DNA of 64,000 nucleotides from CAIWHR01 sp963788185 (GCA_963788185.1 CAWBGE010000012.1:1-64000); one strand, 5' to 3'. Positions 46,640-56,274 are shown, numbered from the stretch's first letter. The notes: a model not told the origin generated them from the letters alone. Numbers and translations: made by a program.

Positions 46640-47823
46640 GCTTGTCCCCGCGCGGCCGCGATGCGATCGAAATAGGCGCCGACCACCGCCAGGTACTGCG
46701 CGTTGTCGAGCAGGAAGGCGTCGTGACCGTGCGGCGCGACGATCTCCGCATAGGCGACGTCGCGGTCGTTGTCGACCAGCGCCTTGACGATCTCGCGCGA
46801 CCGGGCGGGGGAGAACCGCCAGTCGGTCGTGAAAGCGACGACGAGAAAGCTGCAGCACGCGGGCGCGAGCGCGCGCTGGAGGTCGCCCCCGGTCGCCAGC
46901 GCGGGGTCGAAATAGTCGAGCGCCTTGGTGATGCGCAGATAGGTGTTGGCGTCGTAGTACTCGGCGAATTTTTCGCCCTGGTGGCGCAGGTAGGATTCGA
47001 TCTGGAACTCGGGCGCGAACGAGAACTTGATGCCGTCGCGCAACTCGCGGCCGAATTTCTCCTCCATCTGCTCGTCCGACAGATAGGTGATGTGGCCGAT
47101 CATCCGTGCGACGCGCAAGCCTCGCCTGGGCTTGGTGCCCCGAGCGTCGAAGTGTCCGTCATGGAAATCCGGATCGGTGAGGATCGCCTGGCGGGCTACT
47201 TCGTTGAACGCGATGTTCTGCGCCGACAAATTGGGCGCAGCCGCGATCACCAGCGCGTGGCGGATGCGCGCCGGATAGCGGATCGCCCAGCACAGCGCCT
47301 GCATGCCGCCCAGGCTGCCGCCCATGACAGCGGCGAAGCACTCGATCCCCAGCCTGTCGGCAAGCCGCGCCTGCGCGTCGACCCAGTCCTCGACCGTCAC
47401 CAGCGGAAAATCGGCGCCCCAGGCACGGCCGGTGGCCGGATTGGGCGAGACCGGCCCAGTCGAGCCAAAGCAGCTGCCGAGGTTGTTGACGCCGACGACG
47501 AAGAAGCGGTCGGTGTCGAGCGGCTTGCCGGGACCGACCATGTTGTCCCACCAACCGATGTTGTCGGGATCGTCCGCGTAATAGCCGGCCACGTGGTGCG
47601 ACGCATTGAGCGCGTGGCAGACGAGCACCGCGTTGCTGCGCCCGGCGTTGAGCGTCCCGTAGGTCTCGTAGGCAAGCTCGTACGCGGGCAGCGACCGGCC
47701 GCAGGCCAGCGGCAGCGGGGCGTCGAAACACGCGCGCTGCTGAACGACGGGACCGATCGAAAGGCCTTTGGTCCTGGCGGAAGCACCGGCATCGCCACCG
47801 GTGGTCGCGGAAAACGATGGCAT
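46636..47823 (-). CDS. metX: Homoserine O-acyltransferase MetX
   Basis: 395 residues, alpha/beta-hydrolase fold. Nucleophile Ser170 in VMGGSLGGMQA, catalytic His in PHGHDAFLLD, and the N-terminal ALNASHHVAG and NLGSCFGSTGP motifs. Converts homoserine to its O-acyl ester, the first committed step to methionine. In proteobacteria MetX found with MetW is often a succinyl- rather than acetyl-transferase, but the donor cannot be settled by eye here. The gene starts beside two 85-bp repeats. Confidence 0.95.
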   Translation of the reverse strand: MPSFSATTGGDAGASARTKGLSIGPVVQQRACFDAPLPLACGRSLPAYELAYETYGTLNAGRSNAVLVCHALNASHHVAGYYADDPDNIGWWDNMVGPGKPLDTDRFFVVGVNNLGSCFGSTGPVSPNPATGRAWGADFPLVTVEDWVDAQARLADRLGIECFAAVMGGSLGGMQALCWAIRYPARIRHALVIAAAPNLSAQNIAFNEVARQAILTDPDFHDGHFDARGTKPRRGLRVARMIGHITYLSDEQMEEKFGRELRDGIKFSFAPEFQIESYLRHQGEKFAEYYDANTYLRITKALDYFDPALATGGDLQRALAPACCSFLVVAFTTDWRFSPARSREIVKALVDNDRDVAYAEIVAPHGHDAFLLDNAQYLAVVGAYFDRIAAARGQA

Positions 47824-47998
47824 GTCAGTACCCGCCCGGCCGCCCGAAGGGTACTGACGGCGCCCCCCCGGGGGGCAGCGAGCGTAGCGAGCGTGGGGGC
47901 AGTTTCATCCTAGTACCCGCCCGGCCGCCCGAAGGGTACTGACTGCGCCTCCTCGGGGGGCAGCGAGCCAAGCGAGCGTGGGGGCCGTTTCATCCTAG
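47824..47998. repeat. Two tandem copies of an 85-bp REP-like repeat
   Basis: Two near-identical units, about 47827-47911 and 47912-47996. Each contains AGTACCCGCCCGGCCGCCCG, then GGGTACTGAC, a C-run/G-run (CCCCC...GGGGGGCAGCGAG), GCGAGCGTGGGGGC and GTTTCATCCTAG. In copy 1 GTCAGTACCC (47824-47833) and GGGTACTGAC (47849-47858) form a perfect 10-bp hairpin. The second unit runs into the ptsI stop codon (47995-47997), so the repeat supplies the end of ptsI. Similar C-run/G-run repeats are common between genes in betaproteobacteria. Confidence 0.85.
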
Positions 47999-49731
47999 AC
48001 GTTCAGCTTGTCGAGCAGCGCCACGAGCTTCGCCGGGTCGCCGGTGCGGCGCATCCGCTCGACGACGGGCCGCAGGATGCCGACCTCGCTGGTCAGCACC
48101 CGCTGCTTGATCGACAGGAGGTGTGCCGGATGCATCGAGAAATTGCGCAGACCCATGCCCAGCAACAGGCGGGTCAACTGCTGCTCACCGGCCATCTCGC
48201 CGCAAACGGCGATCGGTACGCCCGCCTTGTTGGCACCCCCGATGGCAAGCGTCAGCAGTCGGAGCACCGCCGGGTGCAGCGGATCGTAGAGGTGCGACAC
48301 CGCGTCGTCGGAGCGGTCGATGGCCAGCGTGTACTGGATGAGGTCGTTGGTGCCGATGGACAGGAAATCGAGCCGCTCGAGGAACGAGTCCATTGCCAGC
48401 ACGGCGGCGGGTATTTCCAGCATGCCGCCCACCGGGACGCCCGAATCGAAGGGGACCCCCTGCTCGCGCAGCGTGTCCTTCGCCTGCTCGATCATCGCCA
48501 GCGTCTGGTCGATCTCCGACGCCGACGCGAGCATCGGCACGAGAATGCGCACCTTGCCGTAGTGCGATGCCCGCAGGATGGCGCGCAGTTGCGTCTGGAA
48601 GAGCCGGGGCTCGGCGAGACAGAACCGGATGGCGCGCAGGCCCAGCGCCGGGTTAGGCGCCACCCGCACCAGCCCGCCCAGTCCCGTCTTGTCCTTGTCG
48701 GCACCCAGGTCGAACGTGCGTATGGTCACCGGCAGGCCGCCCATGCCTTCGGCCACCGCCCGATAGGCCGTGAACTGCTCCTCCTCGGTCGGCAGGCCGT
48801 CGCGATTGAGGAACAGGAACTCGGAGCGGAAGAGTCCGATGCCGGTTGCGCCGTTCTCCAGCGCCTGCAGTATGTCCTCGGGCAACTCGATATTGGCGTG
48901 CAGCTCGATGTGCTCGCCGTCGATGGTCTTCGCCGGCTTGGTCCTGAGGCGCCGGAGCTTCGCGCGGTCGAGTTCGAGTTCGCTCTGCTTGAGACGGTAC
49001 TCGGCGAGCACCGACTTGTCGGGATTGACGATGACGACGTGGTTGGTCCCGTCGACGATCAGGAGCTCGTTCTCGCGAATGAGCTGCCGTGCGTTGTGCG
49101 TGGCCACCACCGCGGGCACCGCTAGACTGCGCGCCACGATCGCGGTGTGCGAAGTCACGCCGCCGAGATCGGTCAGGAAGGCGCCAAACCGGTGCTGCTT
49201 GAACTGGATGACGTCGGCCGGGGAGAGGTCGTGGGCGACGAGGATCGTCTGGTGCTCCGCGGCGCCGGCCGCCACCACCCCCGGCTTGCCCATCAGGCGC
49301 TTCAGGATGCGCTCGACGACCTGGACCACGTCGGCCTTGCGCTCGCGCAGGTAAGGATCCTCGATCTCGTCGAATTGCTCGACCAGCACGTTCATCTGCT
49401 GCGTCAGCGCCCATTCGGCATTGCAGCGCTGCTCGACGATGATCTTCCGCGGCAGTTCAGACAGCGTGGGATCGTCGAGGATCATCCGGTGCACATCGAG
49501 AAACGCACCGAACTCCGCCGGCGCATCGCCGCCGGTCATCGACAGGTGCAGCCCCTCGAGTTCCTTCCTGACCTCTCCGACGGCGCGGCCGAAGCGCTCC
49601 ACTTCGGCCTCCAGCCTGCCCGCGGGAATCGCGTAGTGCGCGACCTCCAGCGTCGCGTGCGAGACGAGCTGCGCACGGCCGATGGCGATGCCGGCGGAAA
49701 CGCCGATGCCGTGCAATGCGAAGCTGGCCAT
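47995..49731 (-). CDS. ptsI: Phosphoenolpyruvate-protein phosphotransferase (enzyme I)
   Basis: 578 residues. N-terminal HPr-binding/phospho-His domain with active His195 in GGVTSHTAIVARS; C-terminal PEP-binding barrel with GIGLFRSEFLFLNRD, RTFDLGADKD, LSIGTNDLIQYTLAIDR and the proton-donor region VAVCGEMAG-like (IAVCGEMAG). Passes phosphate from PEP to HPr. ATG 49731 (MASFALHGIGVS) is the family start. 23 bases after ptsH. Confidence 0.97.
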   Translation of the reverse strand: MASFALHGIGVSAGIAIGRAQLVSHATLEVAHYAIPAGRLEAEVERFGRAVGEVRKELEGLHLSMTGGDAPAEFGAFLDVHRMILDDPTLSELPRKIIVEQRCNAEWALTQQMNVLVEQFDEIEDPYLRERKADVVQVVERILKRLMGKPGVVAAGAAEHQTILVAHDLSPADVIQFKQHRFGAFLTDLGGVTSHTAIVARSLAVPAVVATHNARQLIRENELLIVDGTNHVVIVNPDKSVLAEYRLKQSELELDRAKLRRLRTKPAKTIDGEHIELHANIELPEDILQALENGATGIGLFRSEFLFLNRDGLPTEEEQFTAYRAVAEGMGGLPVTIRTFDLGADKDKTGLGGLVRVAPNPALGLRAIRFCLAEPRLFQTQLRAILRASHYGKVRILVPMLASASEIDQTLAMIEQAKDTLREQGVPFDSGVPVGGMLEIPAAVLAMDSFLERLDFLSIGTNDLIQYTLAIDRSDDAVSHLYDPLHPAVLRLLTLAIGGANKAGVPIAVCGEMAGEQQLTRLLLGMGLRNFSMHPAHLLSIKQRVLTSEVGILRPVVERMRRTGDPAKLVALLDKLNV

Positions 49732-49754
49732 CGATCGGACCGCGGGGGCGGCAG

Positions 49755-50024
49755 TCAGCCGCCCTCGCCGAAGCAATCGCCAATCAGGGCAATCAGCGCA
49801 TCCATGGCTTCCACCTCGTCCGGACCGTCGGTCTCGAGGATCACGCGCGCGCCCTTTCCCGCCGCCAGCATCATCACACCCATAATGCTCTTGGCGTTGA
49901 CCTTGCGCGCCGACCGCGACATGAACACGTCGCACTGGTACTTGGCGGCAAGCTGCGTGAGCTTCGCCGACGCGCGTGCATGCAGGCCGAGCTTGTTGAT
50001 GATCTCAACGTCGCGCTGTTGCAT
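49755..50024 (-). CDS. ptsH: Phosphocarrier protein HPr
   Basis: 89 residues. Active-site His15 in KLGLHARASAKL and the regulatory-site Ser46 in AKSIMGVMMLAAGKG. ATG 50024 (MQQRDVEIIN) gives the usual length; the frame open to 50057 is not needed. It overlaps the EIIA gene by 20 bases. Confidence 0.97.
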   Translation of the reverse strand: MQQRDVEIINKLGLHARASAKLTQLAAKYQCDVFMSRSARKVNAKSIMGVMMLAAGKGARVILETDGPDEVEAMDALIALIGDCFGEGG

Positions 50025-50418
50025 AGACGGGATCCACTTCGATATGGCGCACGCCATCGCAACCGCCCGAGACGGCCTTCTTGATCATCGTCTCCATGCC
50101 CCTGTTGCGATAGGTGAACGCACGCACGAGCATCGGCAGGTTGACGCCCGCGAGGCCTTCGACGCGGCCCGACTGCAGGAGCTTGCAGGCGAGATTGCAA
50201 GGTGTGGCGCCGTAGATGTCCGAGAAGATGAGGACGCCCTTGCCGGTGTCGAGGCGCGCGACCTGTTCGCGCGCAGCCGGGAGCAGCTGCGACGGGTCGT
50301 CGGTGGCCGTGACCGACAACACCTCGAACTGCGGTGGCCGCGCGCCAAGCACGTGGGTGACGGCGCGCACGAGGCTGTCGCCGAGACTGTCGTGGGCGAT
50401 GATGAGGATGCCGATCAA
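50005..50418 (-). CDS. Mannose-family PTS EIIA component
   Basis: 137 residues, EIIA-Man fold. His9 in ILIIAHDSLG is the phosphorylation site; VLIFSDIYGATPCNLACKLL and VNLPMLVRAFTYRN are conserved. There are no EIIB, EIIC or EIID genes around, so this EIIA with HPr and EI forms a regulatory phosphorelay rather than a sugar importer, as in many betaproteobacteria. Confidence 0.94.
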   Translation of the reverse strand: MIGILIIAHDSLGDSLVRAVTHVLGARPPQFEVLSVTATDDPSQLLPAAREQVARLDTGKGVLIFSDIYGATPCNLACKLLQSGRVEGLAGVNLPMLVRAFTYRNRGMETMIKKAVSGGCDGVRHIEVDPVYATARR

Positions 50419-50510
50419 GGCGCTTTCCGCGATGGATGCCGCTTCGCGACGTCGCGCGAAGCCGTTGATTCAGCGAATGTTAGCACGCACACCCTCCCGC
50501 TTCGGAGGCT

Positions 50511-51452
50511 TCAGGCACAGGCGCGAAGCAGTGCATCGGCGAACATGCCGGCGACGTCGAATCCTGTCTGCTCGGTGATCTCCACGAAGCACGTCGGGCT
50601 CGTCACGTTGACCTCGGTGAGGCACGCGCCGATGACATCGAGCCCGACGACGAGCAGGCCCTCGGCCCACAGTTTCGGCCCCGCTACCGCGGCGATCTCG
50701 TGCTCGCGCGCGGTCAGCGGCCGCGCTTCGCCGCGACCCCCGGCGGCGAGGTTGCCGCGCGTCTCGCCGGGCTTCGGGATGCGGGCCAGCGCGTACGGCA
50801 CCGGTTCGCCGGCAATCAGCAGCACCCGCTTGTCGCCGTCGACGATCTCCGGCAGATAGCGCTGCGCCATCACCGTGCGCGCGCCGTGCTGCGACAGCGT
50901 CTCGATGATCACGTTGCGGTTGGGATCCGTGTCGCGCACGCGAAACACCGAGGCGCCGCCCATGCCGTCGAGCGGCTTCAGGATCGTGTCGCGATGCGCA
51001 TCGATGAAGGCATTGATGCGCCCGATATCGCGGGTGACCAGCGTCGGCGCGACGAAATCGGTGAAGCGGGCGATCGCGAGCTTTTCGTTGTGGTCGCGAA
51101 TCGCGCCGGGGCGGTTGAACACCCGCGCCCCCTCGCGCTCGGCCAGTTCGAGCAGGTACGTCGCATAGACGTATTCCATGTCGAAGGGCGGATCCTTGCG
51201 CTGCAGGACGGCGGCGAAGCTCGTCAGCCGGCGATCCTCCGCCGGGCCCGCCCGATACCAGTCGTGATCGTCGACAGAGAGCGTCAGCGGCAGCACGCGT
51301 GCGCGAACGGTCCCCGCGTCCCAGGCGAGATCGCCCGGCTGGAGCGCGAAGACCGCGTGACCGCGGGCCGCGAGCGCGCGCATCATGGCCACGCTGGAAT
51401 CCTTGTAGGCCTTGAGTTCGGGCAACGGGTCGAGAATGAACGCGAAATCCAT
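50511..51452 (-). CDS. gshB: Glutathione synthetase
   Basis: 313 residues, ATP-grasp. Opens MDFAFILDPLPELKAYKDSSVAMMRAL; core motifs KPLDGMGGASVFRV, QRYLPEIVDGDKRVLLI, NLAAGGRGEAR and VGLDVIGACLTEVNVTSPTCF. Joins glycine to gamma-glutamylcysteine. Lies 92 bases upstream of the EIIA gene in the usual betaproteobacterial gshB-PTS order; gshA is not in the adjacent sequence. Confidence 0.97.
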   Translation of the reverse strand: MDFAFILDPLPELKAYKDSSVAMMRALAARGHAVFALQPGDLAWDAGTVRARVLPLTLSVDDHDWYRAGPAEDRRLTSFAAVLQRKDPPFDMEYVYATYLLELAEREGARVFNRPGAIRDHNEKLAIARFTDFVAPTLVTRDIGRINAFIDAHRDTILKPLDGMGGASVFRVRDTDPNRNVIIETLSQHGARTVMAQRYLPEIVDGDKRVLLIAGEPVPYALARIPKPGETRGNLAAGGRGEARPLTAREHEIAAVAGPKLWAEGLLVVGLDVIGACLTEVNVTSPTCFVEITEQTGFDVAGMFADALLRACA

Positions 51453-51582
51453 GGCAGACTTTACAGAGGCGGAGATGTCATCGTATCAAATCGCCCGCTG
51501 CATCGATCATCGTTGGCAATGGAAATGAACCGGTGCCGGCCATCTCCGCATCGTGCCGGCGAACGAAGACGGAGGTCCACTG

Positions 51583-51780
51583 ATGACCAAGCCACCGCAT
51601 GCGGTTGTTCTCGCGCTGCTGCTGATGTCGACGCTGGGACTCGTCGCCTGCCCGGCGAAAGACGAGAAGGGCGTCGATTTCGCCAAGACCCAGCGCGAAT
51701 CCCGCGACAAGGCCAAGGCGGTCGAGCAGACGGTGCTCGATGCCGCAGCCAAACGCGGCGAAGTGACCGAGAAGCCCTGA
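51583..51780 (+). CDS. Small lipoprotein
   Basis: 65 residues. Signal with lipobox GLVAC (Cys23), then a short charged mature part of about 42 residues (KDEKGVDFAKTQRESRDKAKAVEQTVLDAAAKRGEV). It resembles unannotated small betaproteobacterial lipoproteins that begin CPAKDEKG or similar. ATG 51583 is chosen because GGAGG lies upstream (GACGGAGGTCCACTG). Function unknown. Confidence 0.75.
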   Translation: MTKPPHAVVLALLLMSTLGLVACPAKDEKGVDFAKTQRESRDKAKAVEQTVLDAAAKRGEVTEKP

Positions 51781-51851
51781 CTCACGCGCGACCGGCGCCG
51801 GTCGCGGGACAGCTTGCCACACCGACAAAGTCGCGATCAAAACGGTAGCGG

Positions 51852-51857
51852 TATAAT
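51852..51857 (+). promoter_or_regulatory. TATAAT -10 box upstream of prfC
   Basis: A perfect sigma-70 -10 hexamer in GC-rich surroundings, 90 bases before the prfC start. A matching -35 at 16-18 bases is not obvious (AGTCGC at the expected place). Transcription from here would run into the terminator at 51875-51907 before reaching prfC. Confidence 0.45.
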
Positions 51858-51874
51858 TCGCCTCGCCTTGCCGC

Positions 51875-51907
51875 CCGCCGCTCCTGGCCGGCGGTTTTTC
51901 GTTTTTT
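51875..51907 (+). terminator. Intrinsic terminator or attenuator in the prfC leader
   Basis: CCGCCG (51875-51880) and CGGCGG (51889-51894) form a 6-bp GC stem with an 8-base loop, followed directly by TTTTTCGTTTTTT (51895-51907). This is a textbook intrinsic terminator. It lies between the TATAAT box and prfC on the coding strand, so it either ends a very short leader RNA or attenuates prfC. Confidence 0.75.
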
Positions 51908-51920
51908 GAGGAAAGGAAAC

Positions 51921-51933
51921 GGGGTCTGTCCCC
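51921..51933 (+). repeat. GGGG(tctgt)CCCC hairpin between Shine-Dalgarno and prfC ATG
   Basis: GGGGTCTGTCCCC is a 4-bp G/C inverted repeat. The purine-rich GAGGAAAGGAAA (51909-51920) is the only ribosome-binding-like sequence before prfC, but it is over 20 bases from the ATG at 51942. The hairpin sits between them and would shorten the effective spacing if folded. This motif followed by AATTCCCC resembles a widespread betaproteobacterial intergenic repeat (recall, unverified). Confidence 0.5.
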
Positions 51934-51941
51934 AATTCCCC

Positions 51942-53554
<1,613 letters not shown>

Positions 53555-53558
<4 letters not shown>

Positions 53559-53572
53559 CCGCGCGCGGTCAG
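53555..53572. terminator. Perfect 18-bp palindrome containing both convergent stop codons
   Basis: CTGACCGCG and its reverse complement CGCGGTCAG abut with no spacer. The palindrome includes the prfC stop (53556-53558) and the stop of the minus-strand lipoprotein gene (53569-53571). It can fold as a stem with a small loop in both transcripts and may act as a bidirectional 3' structure. No T-run. Confidence 0.45.
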
Positions 53573-54243
53573 GACGAAGGCGGCGGTGTGCCTGGAGGCG
53601 GCGTGCCGGCCGGCGGATACGCGGGCGGTGGATTGATCGGCGCCGGCAGGACACGCGCCGGCGTCCGGCTGTCGAGGCCCATCGGGGCGGGCGTGCCAGG
53701 CGGCGGATAGTTGCCGGGCAGCGCGGCGTCCGGCGGTGGCGCGACTGCGCCGGGCGCAAACCGGGGCGGCGGCGTATTGGGCGGCGGAAAGGCCGGCGTC
53801 CGGTACGTGACCCGTCCGGGAAACTGATGCCCGCGCGAAACCATGCACTGGGCGTAGAAGATGTCGTAGCGGCGCTGCAATTCGTGCGATGTGTAGCCGG
53901 GCGCGCTGGCCGCGCTCCCCCACAGGAATCCCGTGCCGGCGCCGATGGCGGCACCCGCGCCCGCGTCGCCCGCGGCCGCGCCGATGATGGCGCCGGTCAT
54001 GGCGCCCATCATGGTCCCGGCGACCGCAGCCGCTGCCGCGTTGTCGGTTGCCATCTGCGTGGCGCCGCCGATGGCGGTCTGCGCATAGTTGCGGCAGCCC
54101 GCATCGTCGACACGAAACTGCTCGAAGCTCCGGCTGGGGCCTGGCATGACGGCGACGGCGGGCCCGACCGGGACCGTCACGCAACCGGACAACCCGGCCG
54201 CCGCCACCGCCGCCGACCACATCCATCGCGCTCTCATCGCCAT
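53569..54243 (-). CDS. Glycine-zipper lipoprotein
   Basis: 224 residues. Lipobox GLSGC (Cys21). A Gly/Ala-rich glycine zipper (about 75-112, AAVAGTMMGAMTGAIIGAAAGDAGAGAAIGAG) is the YMGG/Gly-zipper module that inserts into or stabilises the outer membrane. It is followed by YTSHELQRRYDIFYAQCMVSRGH and a long Pro-rich tail (PPP repeats, about 150-224). Function unknown; probably outer-membrane anchored. Confidence 0.82.
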   Translation of the reverse strand: MAMRARWMWSAAVAAAGLSGCVTVPVGPAVAVMPGPSRSFEQFRVDDAGCRNYAQTAIGGATQMATDNAAAAAVAGTMMGAMTGAIIGAAAGDAGAGAAIGAGTGFLWGSAASAPGYTSHELQRRYDIFYAQCMVSRGHQFPGRVTYRTPAFPPPNTPPPRFAPGAVAPPPDAALPGNYPPPGTPAPMGLDSRTPARVLPAPINPPPAYPPAGTPPPGTPPPSS

Positions 54244-54268
54244 CCCCTCCGCGGAAAGTGAGCAGTCA

Positions 54269-54880
54269 CTACTGTGTCGGGCCCGATGGTACGGGCGTCA
54301 AGCTTTGCGGCAGCACCGGAATCCATGCTCTGCCGCAGTTCTGGACATACGGAAAATACCCGGCCGGCTCGGTGCAGTAGTACCAGTAGGTCACCGGCGC
54401 CGGCGCCGCTGGCGCGGGCATCAGCGTGACCCCCGGATCCTGGGGAACGAACACGGGAGAAGGGGTCGTCCACGCAAAATCGTGAACGGGCCAGCCCCAG
54501 AACACCGGGAGTCCGAAGCTGAGGCCGACACTCGGTCCCCACCAGCCGCCGGACCAGCCCCAACCTCCGCCGCCCCAGGAGCCCCCGCGCCAGACCCAGG
54601 GAGACCCGCCGTGCCAGACACGGCCGTTCCAGCTGCCGCCGTGCCAGCTGCCACCCTGCCAACTGCCGCGACCACCGCTGTGCCAACTCCCGCCACCCGG
54701 CCCGCCACCACCGCCCTGCCAGCTTCCGCCGGGGCGCGATCCTCCGCCACCACCGGGTGCGCCGCCGCCGGAACCCTGGCCGCCGCCACCCCCTCGTGCC
54801 GCATGAGCATCGATCCCTGTGGCAGCCACTGCCAACGCAATGGCAACTACCACCGTCTGCAGCAAAACGTGCCTTTTCAT
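54269..54880 (-). CDS. Exported Gly/Trp-rich protein
   Basis: 203 residues. Signal peptide (about 1-27), then about 80 residues of Gly/Ser/Trp repeats (GGSWQGG, GGSWHSGG, GGSWHGG), then a Pro-rich segment and the conserved-looking YWYYCTEPAGYFPYVQNCGRAWIPV near the C-terminus, a motif seen in unannotated betaproteobacterial exported proteins. Function unknown; possibly surface or cell-wall associated. It precedes the glycine-zipper gene by 25 bases in the same direction. Confidence 0.78.
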   Translation of the reverse strand: MKRHVLLQTVVVAIALAVAATGIDAHAARGGGGGQGSGGGAPGGGGGSRPGGSWQGGGGGPGGGSWHSGGRGSWQGGSWHGGSWNGRVWHGGSPWVWRGGSWGGGGWGWSGGWWGPSVGLSFGLPVFWGWPVHDFAWTTPSPVFVPQDPGVTLMPAPAAPAPVTYWYYCTEPAGYFPYVQNCGRAWIPVLPQSLTPVPSGPTQ

Positions 54881-55045
54881 CGGGCCTCCATGGCCTTCAA
54901 CGTGGCTACGGCAATCCGCCGAAGTACGCGACCCCTCGGTCGAGAAGCCACCCGTTTGTTGGACTAACGCGCGAGCAGTCCGTTCGGTTGTCCGGGACCA
55001 ACGCCACCGAAAGCACCGATCGCCGACGCAATGCCGCAGCAGATT

Positions 55046-55063
55046 GCCGCGCCCGAGCGCGGC
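55046..55063 (-). terminator. Hairpin downstream of the Pro-rich membrane protein gene
   Basis: GCCGCGC and GCGCGGC form a 7-bp stem with a four-base loop, 11 bases after the stop of the minus-strand gene at 55075. No T-run follows, so it is a weak terminator candidate. Confidence 0.35.
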
Positions 55064-55074
55064 ACTTTCAACCG

Positions 55075-56274
55075 CTACCAGCGGCAGCCGGTGTCGGTAA
55101 CCGTGTCGAACAGCAGGAACGGGATGCCGAGCAGACCCAATCCGGCATACGCGACGCGGCAGTCCGGTTGCGCGGCCTTGCCGATTGCGCGCCCCAGCGT
55201 GGATTCGGCGTCCGGTCTGGGGCCCGAAAGATCCATCGCCCGACCCGGCTTTGTCGCCGTGGGCGCACGATGCAGGTCTCTCGCCAGCGTCCGCGTGGCC
55301 TCGATGTCGAGCCCGGTGGGCTTGGTCGGCACTGGCGACGCTTCAGGGGCGGACTCGCCGACGAGTGCCGCCAGATCGGGATCGACGCTGCGGCGGGGGC
55401 CGAAGTCGAGGCGCGTCGGTCCCGGTGGCGACGCGGCGGCACCCGGTGCGGCTGGACCCGGGCGCAGCGGGTCCGCACGTGCCGGCTGAGTCTCGTCCGG
55501 CGGCGGCGCGACGGCCGAGGATCCGCGCGGCTCGGCAAAGAGGGGCGCCTCCTGCGGGGTGGGCCGCATAACCGCTGCGGCGGTCGGTGCGACCGGCGTA
55601 AGCGGTTCGGCCTCGATCCGGGGCAGCGGCGGCGGCTCGGCCAGCGCAGCGGCCTGCGGAGTGGGGCGCATCACCGCCGCCGCGGTCGGTGCGACCGGTG
55701 CAAGCGGCTCGGCCTCGATCCGGGGCAACGGCGGCGGCTCGGCCAGCGCTGCGTCCTGCGGCGGCGCCCGCAGCAGCGGCGCTTCGATGCGCGGCAACGG
55801 CTCCGCGGCAATTCGCGGCAGCGGGGGCGGCTCCGGCAACCGCGGGGCATCGGGCGGAACCACGCGCATCGTCGGTGCTTCGATACGCGGCAGCGGCTCC
55901 GCGGCAATTCGCGGCAGCGGCAACGCGGCGGTATCCGGCGCGGACTCCGGCAATGCGTCCACGGCCCGAGGATAGGAGTATGCGCTCACTGTCGGCCGGG
56001 GCGTCGGCTGTGCTGAAGGTTGTGGCACTGGCGTGTGGGATGCAGCCGGGGTCTCGGCGACCTCTGGCTTCGTCCACCGCAGCTTGAGGCGAACGGCAAG
56101 CGCGGTAGCGCCCGGAATCGAACTCCCGTCGTCACCGGTTCCGGCCGCCTCGCCAAAGACAACGACCACGACGATGTGCAGCAACAGGGACAGCAGCGCG
56201 CACTTGATCAGCAACGGCCGATCGAGCGCCTTGGCCGGAAGAGCGAACGCGGGCAGGAGAGTCGTCACGGTCAT
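55075..56274 (-). CDS. Pro-rich membrane-anchored repeat protein
   Basis: 399 residues. A TonB/TolA-like N-terminal anchor (LLIKCALLSLLLHIVVVVVFG, about 21-41) is followed by a long Pro/Ala-rich periplasmic region. This includes two near-identical 34-residue repeats (102-bp DNA repeats at 55561-55764) and further PLPRIxAEPLP units. The C-terminal 45 residues are different: ESTLGRAIGKAAQPDCRVAYAGLGLLGIPFLLFDTVTDTGCRW, with two Cys and a hydrophobic stretch. The layout recalls an energy-transducer-like envelope-spanning protein, but no TonB C-domain is present. Function unknown. Confidence 0.75.
   Translation of the reverse strand: MTVTTLLPAFALPAKALDRPLLIKCALLSLLLHIVVVVVFGEAAGTGDDGSSIPGATALAVRLKLRWTKPEVAETPAASHTPVPQPSAQPTPRPTVSAYSYPRAVDALPESAPDTAALPLPRIAAEPLPRIEAPTMRVVPPDAPRLPEPPPLPRIAAEPLPRIEAPLLRAPPQDAALAEPPPLPRIEAEPLAPVAPTAAAVMRPTPQAAALAEPPPLPRIEAEPLTPVAPTAAAVMRPTPQEAPLFAEPRGSSAVAPPPDETQPARADPLRPGPAAPGAAASPPGPTRLDFGPRRSVDPDLAALVGESAPEASPVPTKPTGLDIEATRTLARDLHRAPTATKPGRAMDLSGPRPDAESTLGRAIGKAAQPDCRVAYAGLGLLGIPFLLFDTVTDTGCRW

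Noticed and set aside
47824..47998. CRISPR-like direct repeats
   Set aside because: Only two units, 85 bp each, directly abutting with no unique spacers and no cas genes in the window.
47824..48000. SAM riboswitch or other leader upstream of metX
   Set aside because: The upstream sequence is fully occupied by two REP-like repeats and the end of ptsI; no SAM-riboswitch core was visible.
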